Shown: in pieces, positions 5,794 through 11,459 of the stretch
How positions within the stretch are numbered: the first letter of the stretch is position 1
Layout: each line of letters starts with the position of its first letter
NCBI GenBank assembly: GCA_027066265.1
Contig: JAMOOB010000170.1
Coordinates: 1 to 11,735 of the forward strand
DNA length: 11,735 nucleotides
DNA from: Desulfurococcales archaeon
Lineage (GTDB): Archaea > Thermoproteota > Thermoprotei_A > Sulfolobales > Ignisphaeraceae
Direction: 5' to 3'
Made by a program: the position numbers and the translations under genes
Notes under the pieces: model-generated
Told to the model about the DNA's origin: nothing
What the model saw: only the letters and a program-made list of their open reading frames with translations
Database searches by the model: none

Positions 5794-6595
5794 GTGATGA
5801 ACCTGAACCCTCTGATCCGTGATGAGGAGTCCGACGGCTGATCAATGCGTAGCGGTACAGTGCTTCGAGTGCTAGTAGCGTACCTCTGGAAGCCGGTGCT
5901 GGAACTACGACATCTGCACGCTTCTTCAACTCGTCGTCTGCGTCTCCCACAGCTATGCCTAGATCCGCTACCTCCAACATATCTGCATCGATCTCGCTAT
6001 CGCCTATAGCAACGATGCACCCCCTCAAACCGAGTTCCCTAACTAGCTGTGTGAGTGCACGACCCTTGCTGCAATCCGGTGGATAGACGTGGATAGCGTA
6101 GCCACTGAATCGAACCCTAACCTCGTCACCGAAGTTCTTCTCGATGAAATCCCTAACCTCGTCCATGTTCAACGAGCAGCTCGGTGGTATGAGTAGCGCG
6201 TAGTCGTAGTGTCTATACGGGTTCTGCCAGCTATCCACCAAGCCGAACGCTTTCTTGAGAGCTTCAGCTGCATCGCGTACGGATCTCGTAGCTACGCTAC
6301 GCAACCTACCGCGAACCTCGATCAAGCACCCGTTCTCTGCAATCATTGCATCCTCGAACCCTAGATACCTAGCCAAACCCTTGACTACCGGGTAAGCGTT
6401 GGCGGATGCTAAGCACACGATCACGCCGAGAGATCGCATCCTTCTAAGCAGATCCACTACCTCGAGATCGAGCAGGAAAGAGTTTCGAGAGATCGTAAGC
6501 GTTCCATCGATATCTATCGCGATCAGGTCTAGGCTCCTACCACGTAGAAACTTCTCGAAGGTGTTGAGAAGAGCTTGAACGTAGTCCATAACCAT
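5771..6595 (-). CDS. HAD-superfamily phosphatase, archaeal phosphoglycolate phosphatase type
   Basis: Counted from GTG 6601 (276 residues), the HAD motifs are DIDGT with nucleophile D30 and acid/base D32, the LASAN motif II with S66, K179 in CSKGRA, and GDSEIDADM with D201 and D205 for magnesium. The cap region between motif II and the lysine fits type C2B, like archaeal phosphoglycolate phosphatase and sucrose-phosphate-phosphatase-like enzymes. The expected reaction is hydrolysis of 2-phosphoglycolate or a similar small phosphate ester in the cytoplasm. ATG 6595 overlaps the Cren7 stop as TGATG, so coupled translation probably starts there; ATG 6589, TTG 6598 and GTG 6601 are alternatives. 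Relatives have about 225-235 residues. Here about 25 N-terminal residues precede the core and a polar tail (from about residue 257) is encoded by DNA that also holds two sRNA genes. Confidence 0.85.
   Translation of the reverse strand: MVMDYVQALLNTFEKFLRGRSLDLIAIDIDGTLTISRNSFLLDLEVVDLLRRMRSLGVIVCLASANAYPVVKGLARYLGFEDAMIAENGCLIEVRGRLRSVATRSVRDAAEALKKAFGLVDSWQNPYRHYDYALLIPPSCSLNMDEVRDFIEKNFGDEVRVRFSGYAIHVYPPDCSKGRALTQLVRELGLRGCIVAIGDSEIDADMLEVADLGIAVGDADDELKKRADVVVPAPASRGTLLALEALYRYALISRRTPHHGSEGSGSSRDEPPSS
5784..5803. repeat. 20-bp perfect palindrome formed by two head-to-head C boxes
   Basis: GGTTCATCACGTGATGAACC is its own reverse complement. The left half is the C box plus ACC of the minus-strand sRNA and the right half is the same for the plus-strand sRNA. 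It therefore follows from two abutting divergent C/D RNA genes starting with the same 10 nt, and in a longer transcript it could fold back as a hairpin hiding both C boxes. Confidence 0.85.
5794..5841 (+). ncRNA. C/D box sRNA antisense to the end of the HAD phosphatase gene
   Basis: On the plus strand: C box GTGATGA (5794-5800), guide ACCTGAACCCT (11 nt), D' box CTGA (5812-5815), spacer TCC, C' box GTGATGA (5819-5825), guide GGAGTCCGACGG (12 nt), D box CTGA (5838-5841). All four boxes are perfect, which is unlikely by chance in 48 nt. The gene lies within and antisense to the phosphatase coding end. The first guide can pair over eight bases with GGGUUCAG, which I recall in the peptidyl-transferase region of 23S rRNA (UGGGUUCAGAACG); flanking bases do not pair, so this target is tentative. 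Predicted modified bases are U in AGGGT and C in CCGTC. No clear TATA box lies 25-30 nt upstream, which lowers confidence that it is expressed. Confidence 0.75.
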
Positions 6596-6777
6596 CAACA
6601 CTGGTAAGCATCGGGTAGCAGAGCTCTGAACTTCTTACCCGTTCTCGGACTCACGAACAACCCTATCTTTATCTCCTTACCACGGTGATTCCTAAGCACG
6701 TACACCTTCTCTGGAACTATCACCATCTCTAGATGGCTGGTAGGATCCTTTACCTTGACAGGCGTTCTACAGACCAT
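6595..6777 (-). CDS. cren7: Chromatin protein Cren7
   Basis: The 60-residue product aligns without gaps over most of its length to Sulfolobus Cren7 as I remember it. Shared blocks are PVKVK (6-10), VPEKV (21-25), KIGLF (37-41), P-x-TGK-x-FR (44-51) and the final LPD-x-Y (54-58). Cren7 is the abundant, sequence-independent DNA-bending chromatin protein of crenarchaea, with an SH3-like beta-barrel bound in the minor groove. Leu28, which inserts between base pairs, is conserved. The usual Trp26 on the binding face is Tyr26. The protein ends in Cys60. ATG 6777 follows a GGTG-like element and a TATA box at 6814-6819. The stop overlaps the start of the phosphatase gene, so the two form an operon with possible translational coupling. 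Presence of this gene is the best taxonomic marker in the window. Confidence 0.95.
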   Translation of the reverse strand: MVCRTPVKVKDPTSHLEMVIVPEKVYVLRNHRGKEIKIGLFVSPRTGKKFRALLPDAYQC

Positions 6778-6813
6778 TGCTCAGCACCAAGGGAAAGGCT
6801 TTTTGCAGCGAGG

Positions 6814-6819
6814 TATAAG
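6814..6819. promoter_or_regulatory. Shared TATA box between cren7 and the HhH-like gene
   Basis: TATAAG on the plus strand (CTTATA on the minus) is the only clear TATA element between the two starts. Its centre is 25 nt from ATG 6841, giving a leaderless mRNA for the plus gene, and 39 nt from ATG 6777, giving a leader of about 13 nt for cren7. This geometry decides the plus-gene start against an upstream ATG at 6733. Confidence 0.65.
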
Positions 6820-6840
6820 TGCTTTCGAAAAGGGTTAGGA

Positions 6841-7830
6841 ATGCTATCCATAGACTCGCAACGCATCGAAAGCATTGCTAGCATCCTAAGAGGGTTCTTG
6901 AAGAGCATAGAGATCGATAGGTTCGTCGATTCCCGGTTCTATCCATCTCCATCGGATCCTCCGCAGCAGGTTGCGAACTTCTTCTTCGTAGCCGTAGCTC
7001 TCGATCATAGGGTCTACGAACCTGGTGAACGGCTATGCATAGCGTTTGGAACCGAGACGTTGTGTGGTACGGATGCTCTGTACAGAATGCTTAAGGAGGT
7101 ATACGAAGAGGATCCAAAACGTTTCGAACCGGAGTCCTTAGCTAGGTTGAGTATCGAGGATCTTCGTAGGTGGCTGTGTAGGGATGGAAAGTGTGTGAGG
7201 GGGTTGGAGATCAGAGCGATGCTCTTGAGGGATCTAGGAGAGAAGTGTTTGAAACTCTTTGGAAGGAGTTTCCTTAGCATCGTTGAGCGTTGCGATGGGT
7301 ATCTACGTCGAGAGGATGGTGAGGGATTGATAGATCTTGTCAAGGTATTCAAAGCGTTTCAGGACCCCGTCGAGAAGAAACCGTTCCTCTTAGCCAAGAT
7401 GTTGGAACGACGAGGATTGATAAACGTAAAGGATCCGTACAGCAAGCGCGTACCCGTGGATAACCATGTTGTTAGGATTGCGTTGAGGCTCGGCTTGGTG
7501 AAGCTAGGTAGGGATCTCTTGACGAAGGTTGTCGAGGGTAGGGAAGTCGATCCCTACGAAGATGTACTGATAAGGATGTGTATACGCGAGGCATGGCAAC
7601 GCGTATGCCTAGCGTCGAGCCTCGATCCGTTCGTTCTAGACGATGCTCTATGGACGTTTGGGAGAACGGTGTGCTTGGTTAACAAACCTCGGTGTTTAGA
7701 GGGTAGGATCGAGGTTAGGCATCCCTTCGTAGCGATGGGTAGATGCATCTTCGAGAAGGTGTGCCCCGTAGCTAGGGGAGAGATCGAGCCACTAAACGAA
7801 CATCAGTTCTGGAAGACGTGGTGGTATTGA
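6841..7830 (+). CDS. HhH-GPD glycosylase-like protein with probable iron-sulfur cluster, function unknown
   Basis: This 329-residue protein has VPVDNHVVRIALRLGLV at 204-220, which closely resembles the VDTHV-x-RV-x-RLGLV segment holding the catalytic Asp (here D207) of endonuclease III-type glycosylases. Four cysteines near the C-terminus, C278-x6-C285-x16-C302-x5-C308, recall the endonuclease III 4Fe-4S loop (C-x6-C-x2-C-x5-C) but with a longer middle gap. The glycine-rich helix-hairpin-helix before the Asp is not evident, and the catalytic Lys cannot be placed with confidence. The N-terminal half, with DPPQQVANFFFVAVALDH at 39-56, is not a typical glycosylase sequence; the queuosine-nucleotide glycosidase family (DUF2419), which shares the fold, is an alternative. 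ATG 6841 is chosen because the TATA box at 6814 would start transcription there. A nucleic-acid base-excision role is possible but unproven. Confidence 0.6.
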   Translation: MLSIDSQRIESIASILRGFLKSIEIDRFVDSRFYPSPSDPPQQVANFFFVAVALDHRVYEPGERLCIAFGTETLCGTDALYRMLKEVYEEDPKRFEPESLARLSIEDLRRWLCRDGKCVRGLEIRAMLLRDLGEKCLKLFGRSFLSIVERCDGYLRREDGEGLIDLVKVFKAFQDPVEKKPFLLAKMLERRGLINVKDPYSKRVPVDNHVVRIALRLGLVKLGRDLLTKVVEGREVDPYEDVLIRMCIREAWQRVCLASSLDPFVLDDALWTFGRTVCLVNKPRCLEGRIEVRHPFVAMGRCIFEKVCPVARGEIEPLNEHQFWKTWWY

Positions 7831-7838
7831 AAAGGATC

Positions 7839-7887
7839 TCAGCCGCGGGTTCACCGATCATCGATCACCCCTTGTAAGCCTCATCAT
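7839..7887 (-). ncRNA. Candidate C/D box sRNA with degenerate internal boxes, 3' of archease
   Basis: On the minus strand: C box ATGATGA (7887-7881), guide GGCTTACAAGGG (12 nt), D'-like GTGA (7868-7865), C'-like TCGATGA (7864-7858), a 15-nt guide ending CCCGCGG, D box CTGA (7842-7839). The terminal boxes are perfect and the total span of 49 nt equals that of the five clear sRNAs here. The internal boxes each deviate and have no spacer. Degenerate D'/C' pairs are common in the class. The C box starts 13 nt after the archease stop codon, the same 3'-end placement as the other minus-strand sRNAs, and the D box is 9 nt past the stop of the convergent gene. Only the D guide may be active. Confidence 0.5.
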
Positions 7888-7899
7888 CGAGGGATGGAG

Positions 7900-8340
7900 C
7901 TAGATATCGAGCACCGTCGAAGCGTACCACATACCATCTCTCTGCTCGATCTTCATCTGTGCGTATGTCACAGCCTTGACGACGGTCCTAGGTTCGTGCT
8001 TCGATCTATCGAAGACCTCGCCCCACACCTCTGCCTCTAGACATATCTCTTCCTCGCTACGTTTCTCGATCTTACGAACTTCGAACTTGCTGAACACGAG
8101 GTTCTTCGAATCGTGTAGGTAGAGCAGTTCCTCGAGCCATCGATACAGCAAGTTCTCTAGATCGAAACCGCATACCTCGATGCTGTAGCGTTCCTTGGGC
8201 TCGACGCGGCTGGTATCGGTCATCACCTCGAACATCGCTTTCGCCATCTCCTCGAACAGCGCTTCTAGGCTAGGGCCCCACGCCTCGATGAGTACGTCGG
8301 CTGTGTGTTCACCGAACTTAAAACCTCTCTCGCTCTCCAT
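7900..8340 (-). CDS. Archease (RtcB tRNA ligase activator)
   Basis: The 146-residue protein has the archease signature EHTADVLIEAWG at 11-22 followed by LEALFEEMAKAMFEVMTD, and the typical C-terminal end with Asp145 in VLDI. Asp15 and Asp145 correspond to the metal-binding acidic residues of archaeal archease. Archease speeds guanylylation and turnover of the RNA ligase RtcB, which joins tRNA exons after splicing. RtcB itself is not in the window. Length is normal for the family. ATG 8340 is preceded by a TATA box about 43 nt upstream (8380-8385) and a G-rich stretch. It is divergent from the glycosyltransferase and followed by a candidate C/D sRNA. Confidence 0.93.
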   Translation of the reverse strand: MESERGFKFGEHTADVLIEAWGPSLEALFEEMAKAMFEVMTDTSRVEPKERYSIEVCGFDLENLLYRWLEELLYLHDSKNLVFSKFEVRKIEKRSEEEICLEAEVWGEVFDRSKHEPRTVVKAVTYAQMKIEQRDGMWYASTVLDI

Positions 8341-8379
8341 CCTAGTGCCCCCGTTCCGTTCTAGCCATACGCTGAACTA

Positions 8380-8385
8380 CTTATA
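8380..8385. promoter_or_regulatory. TATA box between archease and the glycosyltransferase
   Basis: The plus strand reads ACTTATATCC at 8379-8388 and the minus strand TATAAG at 8385-8380. The centre is 43 nt from the archease ATG, consistent with a leader of about 18 nt. It is only 12 nt from ATG 8395 on the plus strand, too near for that ATG to be transcribed from it. Confidence 0.5.
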
Positions 8386-8394
8386 TCCCCATCC

Positions 8395-9828
8395 ATGCGT
8401 CTCGCTATCGGGTTCCTCTCCTTGGATAGCGACGGGGTATGGATTCGATACACGTTGGAGAAACATAAGAGGATCGGTTACTCGAGGATAGCCCTAGTCT
8501 TCTTCCTAGCGCTAGGAGTGGCAATCACGGTGCCGGGAGCGTTCAACTCCTTCCATATGGTGAAGTTCTACAGCTATCGTACCCTGATGATGTTGAAGTA
8601 CGTATGGCTGGTCTTCGTACCCTACTCATTCATAGCTCTTGCAGCCATGCTAAGGAATCCTAGGAGGGATTTCGATCTCGAGAAAATCGAGCAGAGGGGC
8701 AACTATACAGTGATATTCCAGATCACGACCCGGGGTCTCGAAATCGATGCTGTGAAGAGGAGCGTGAACTCGGTACTTTTCTGGGCACCGAAGTACTTGA
8801 AGAAGTTCGAGGTATGGATCGTTACCGAGGAGGATATTCCGGAAGAGAACCGTAGGTTCTTCGAAGAGATCTCGCAAGACGATCACGTACGCGTTCTCTA
8901 CGTACCTCGCGATTTCCGGACGCCTAGAGGAACCATGTATAAGGCGCGTGCTCTATGCTACGCTGCCAAGGTTAGAGAGCTCGAAGGCTTGGCTCGTAGC
9001 GACGTCTGGGTGTATCTCATGGATGAGGAGAGCGTTGTTGGGGAAGACACGGTGCTGAGCATCATCGAGTTCGTAGAGCGCTACGCACCGCGAGGGAAAC
9101 TCGTTGCTCAGGGAATGATTGTGTACCCCAACTTCTGGGGACGAAACATCTTTACGAGCATAGCCGACATCTCGAGGATCGTGCAGGACATAACGCTGTA
9201 CAGACTACAGTTCACGTATGGAAGACCCTTCCTAGCAGTTCACGGATCGCACCTACTCGTACGTGCTGATGTGGAGAAGGAGGTTGGGTGGGATTTCGGA
9301 CCCGTACGAGCTGAAGACCTAATCTTCGGGCTCGTCGTAGCCAAACGCTTCGGTAGGGTATGGGGATGGCTTCGAGGTAAACTCTATGAGCAGAGCCCGT
9401 TCACGTTGAAGGACTACGCTAAGCAGCGTAGGAGATGGATGTGGGGACTCATGGATGTCGTTAGGTGTAGCGATGTAGCGTTGCGCGATAGGATCCTGGT
9501 AGCGTTCAACATAGCTTCGTGGTTGCTAGCAATCCCCTCGATAGCGATATCGGTAATCAACGTATTCATACCCACACCTCTACCGCATCCATGGCTCGCG
9601 ATACCTCTCGGGCTTGCGCTAGGCGTGGGGATGTATACGTACCTCGTTAGCTGCAACATTGCGTTCACCGCGGCCGGGATAGATGGGAGGTGGGAGAAGT
9701 TGAAGCACCTAGTCCTTGCAGTGATGCTAGCGATCCCCATAACGATCGCAGAGTGCTCCATGGTATGGTACGCTCTCCTAACCTACCATCGGTCTAGACG
9801 CGTAGGGTTCGAATTAATCAAGAAGTAG
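8395..9828 (+). CDS. Membrane-bound family 2 glycosyltransferase
   Basis: Up to 477 residues. Two N-terminal hydrophobic segments (about 32-50 and 66-85) precede a cytoplasmic GT-A domain at about 100-350, and three more hydrophobic segments follow (about 368-392, 398-420, 438-462). Catalytic marks are an acidic triad LMDEES at 208-213 in the metal/nucleotide-sugar position, RAED at 305-308 with the probable catalytic base D308, and QRRRWMWG at 344-351, matching the Q-x-x-RW motif of processive-type GT2 enzymes. The DEES form resembles the egghead-like branch. It likely adds a sugar from a nucleotide- or dolichol-linked donor to a lipid or surface glycan; donor and acceptor are unknown. ATG 8395 is uncertain because the TATA box is only 12 nt upstream; TTG 8422 (codon 10) is an alternative. 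The 3' end overlaps the convergent csa3 by 11 bp. Confidence 0.82.
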   Translation: MRLAIGFLSLDSDGVWIRYTLEKHKRIGYSRIALVFFLALGVAITVPGAFNSFHMVKFYSYRTLMMLKYVWLVFVPYSFIALAAMLRNPRRDFDLEKIEQRGNYTVIFQITTRGLEIDAVKRSVNSVLFWAPKYLKKFEVWIVTEEDIPEENRRFFEEISQDDHVRVLYVPRDFRTPRGTMYKARALCYAAKVRELEGLARSDVWVYLMDEESVVGEDTVLSIIEFVERYAPRGKLVAQGMIVYPNFWGRNIFTSIADISRIVQDITLYRLQFTYGRPFLAVHGSHLLVRADVEKEVGWDFGPVRAEDLIFGLVVAKRFGRVWGWLRGKLYEQSPFTLKDYAKQRRRWMWGLMDVVRCSDVALRDRILVAFNIASWLLAIPSIAISVINVFIPTPLPHPWLAIPLGLALGVGMYTYLVSCNIAFTAAGIDGRWEKLKHLVLAVMLAIPITIAECSMVWYALLTYHRSRRVGFELIKK

Positions 9829-10519
9829 CGCTATCCTGCTCGATGATCTTGGCAATAAGCTTGCCGTACTCCGTAACAACGTACAACCCTTCGCTGCGCT
9901 CTACCAATCCTAGCGAGGCGAGCTTGTCGAGAGCTTTCCACGCTGTCGATCTCGGCAACCCCAGCTTCGTAGCTATGTCGCCTAGCGATGCGTTGCCGCA
10001 GCTTGCTAGGAACCTCAGTACATCTGCTTCGATACTGCTTAGCGAGACGCTGAGCGGTACGGCAGCGTCGAACTCTACGAATCCTTCGCCGCTCTCGAGC
10101 TCTACGAAGATCTTTACGTTTCTACGCTCGCGTTCGGGTAGCGATAGAGCTGCTATGAGGCTCTCCACCACGAGCGCTCTCATACCTCCGCCAAGCGAAA
10201 GTACTACGCTTCTCGAAGATCTCAAGCACTTTCTTAGGACTCCACGAATCGTTGCTACGCCATCAACGAAGTTCTTGATGGGTACCTCCACGAGCGTAAC
10301 ATCCTTGACCTCCGCCATCTCTGCGAGAGACTTTATCTTCGAGAACGCTTCCCCTACCTTCTTCTCGAGGAATTCGTCTCTATGCTCACGTCTAGGCACC
10401 AACAGCTTTATCGCGTCGACGTCTCGGAACCCTATGCGTATCAACGATCTAACGACGTGCTTCTCATCGAATCCAAGCGTAGCTACGATGCACACCACTG
10501 AACCACGCACCCCAAGCAA
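9818..10519 (-). CDS. csa3: Csa3-like CARF-winged-helix regulator
   Basis: Residues about 8-155 form a CARF (Rossmann-like) domain beginning VVCIVATLGFDEKHVVRSL, with the nucleotide-contact loop SLGGGMRAL at 108-116. Residues 161-225 form a winged helix-turn-helix, with the recognition region DIATKLGLPRSTAWKALDKL at 181-200. This order is that of Csa3, the archaeal CRISPR-associated transcription regulator thought to sense cyclic tetra-adenylate and control type I-A cas genes. No CRISPR array or cas gene is visible within the window. The start is uncertain: TTG 10519 opens the longest frame, GTG 10510 is in frame, and GTG 10498 has GGGGTG 9 nt upstream, giving 226 residues that begin just before the first CARF strand. 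A palindrome at 10531-10545 may be its operator. A general CARF regulator unrelated to CRISPR is the alternative. Confidence 0.82.
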   Translation of the reverse strand: MLGVRGSVVCIVATLGFDEKHVVRSLIRIGFRDVDAIKLLVPRREHRDEFLEKKVGEAFSKIKSLAEMAEVKDVTLVEVPIKNFVDGVATIRGVLRKCLRSSRSVVLSLGGGMRALVVESLIAALSLPERERRNVKIFVELESGEGFVEFDAAVPLSVSLSSIEADVLRFLASCGNASLGDIATKLGLPRSTAWKALDKLASLGLVERSEGLYVVTEYGKLIAKIIEQDSATS

Positions 10520-10530
10520 AGCGTTGCTTC

Positions 10531-10545
10531 GAGTCTAATAGACCC
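10531..10545. promoter_or_regulatory. Palindrome upstream of csa3, possible operator
   Basis: GTCTA-A-TAGAC (10533-10543) is a perfect inverted repeat extended by an outer G/C pair, and on the minus strand it reads TCTATTAG, which could also be the TATA element. It lies 12-26 nt upstream of the longest csa3 start. A dimeric winged-helix protein binding here would block its own promoter. This is inferred from position and symmetry only. Confidence 0.35.
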
Positions 10546-10597
10546 AGATATCCGGACGAAGACGGGTAATGGATTCGGTTGAAAAGCTCTGCTATGG

Positions 10598-11422
10598 CTA
10601 GCCATCCATTTCTCGATACGCTTCGAGCAGTACCTCAACGTCTTCTATCTGAACATCCCTGATCACGGGTCTCTGTACACGGAATCGAAGGGCTTCGGAG
10701 AAATCGAGTTCTACCACCCTAACCTCTTCTTCGCCTCTACGAAGCTCTGCAAGAATAGTTCCGTTCGGAGCTACAACTAAGGAACCTCCTCCAAACGTAG
10801 CGCCATCGAGAACGCCGGCGGTATTGATCCACGCGATGAACATCGTGTTCTCTAGTGCTCGTGCTCGTAGAAGTACGTGGAATAGAGGTACCGAGCTATC
10901 GGGCGAAGCAGATATCACGATGCTTAGGTAGGCACCCTTCAATGCGTATGCACGGAAGATCTCGGGGAAGAACACGTCGTAGCAGATCGCAATCCCTACA
11001 CCTACTCCCCGGAACCTCCATGGATCGAGTCTACGGCTCTTCGATGCTCGGAACCACCGCGCTTCATCGAACATGGAGAACGTTGGTAGATGCCTCTTCC
11101 TATAGACGTAGACCTCCCCACGATCATCTATCGCAAGCGCTGAGTTGTATAGGTACCCCAACGAGCTTAGCTCTGGGAACCCGACGACGATCCCTACTCC
11201 ACGCGATAGGCATAGGTTCCTCAACCTCGTTACGGCGGGGTGCGTTAGATCCATGCCGAGCCTGTAGAGAGCATCCATCGAAGTGTATCCACAGAGGAAG
11301 AGCTCGGGAAACACGTAGAGATCTCCTTCGTAGCTCTCGACGATCTCCTCGATACGTTTAAGGTTCTTTTCGATCGATCCAGGTATAGGTTCGAGCTGAG
11401 CAAGTACGAGCCTAAACCTCAT
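10598..11422 (-). CDS. Nitrilase-superfamily amidase, likely glutaminase partner of NadE
   Basis: The 274-residue protein has the Glu-Lys-Cys triad of carbon-nitrogen hydrolases: E40 in FPELFLCGY, K109 in YRKRHLP and C147 in AICYDVFFPE, with the auxiliary E120 in MFDEARWF. The segments QLEPIPGSIEKNL, RKRHLPTFSMFDEARWF and FPELFLCGY closely match the glutamine-amidotransferase domain fused to the N-terminus of glutamine-dependent NAD synthetases (consensus LPNYGVFDE-x-RYF). It is divergent from nadE with only 35 bp between the starts. I infer that it hydrolyses glutamine and supplies ammonia to NadE. ATG 11422 is supported by GGTGG 8 nt upstream. Length fits a stand-alone nitrilase-fold subunit. 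Alternatives are omega-amidase or another amidase. Confidence 0.82.
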   Translation of the reverse strand: MRFRLVLAQLEPIPGSIEKNLKRIEEIVESYEGDLYVFPELFLCGYTSMDALYRLGMDLTHPAVTRLRNLCLSRGVGIVVGFPELSSLGYLYNSALAIDDRGEVYVYRKRHLPTFSMFDEARWFRASKSRRLDPWRFRGVGVGIAICYDVFFPEIFRAYALKGAYLSIVISASPDSSVPLFHVLLRARALENTMFIAWINTAGVLDGATFGGGSLVVAPNGTILAELRRGEEEVRVVELDFSEALRFRVQRPVIRDVQIEDVEVLLEAYREMDG

Positions 11423-11438
11423 CTACGCAACCACCACG

Positions 11439-11459
11439 ATTCCGGTAGGGAACCGGAAT
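11439..11459. promoter_or_regulatory. Inverted repeat at the nadE start, between nadE and the amidase
   Basis: ATTCCGGT (11439-11446) and ACCGGAAT (11452-11459) are perfect 8-bp arms around a 5-nt spacer. The right arm overlaps the first two bases of the nadE ATG. In RNA it would be a GC-containing hairpin covering the start; in DNA it has the size of a dimeric operator placed to act on both divergent genes. Either role is inference. Confidence 0.5.

Noticed and set aside
5467..5841. CRISPR array, because TCATCAC and TTCATCACGGTTCAG recur
   Set aside because: The recurring units alternate RTGATGA and CTGA at C/D box spacing, intervals are 10-30 nt and orientations are mixed; no 24-37 nt identical repeats with 30-40 nt spacers exist.
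6733..6840. N-terminal extension of the HhH-like gene from ATG 6733
   Set aside because: It overlaps the start of cren7 on the other strand, lies upstream of the TATA box at 6814-6819, and encodes no family-like sequence. ATG 6841 fits a leaderless start.
8219..8230. TCATCAC inside archease as another minus-strand C box
   Set aside because: No CTGA box follows at 10-15 nt and no second C'/D pair appears; the sequence is explained by coding.
9843..10538. Long plus-strand open frame of 231 codons opposite csa3
   Set aside because: It is rich in Ser, Thr and Pro and mirrors the csa3 codon pattern; csa3 has clear CARF and winged-helix domains, so this is a shadow frame.
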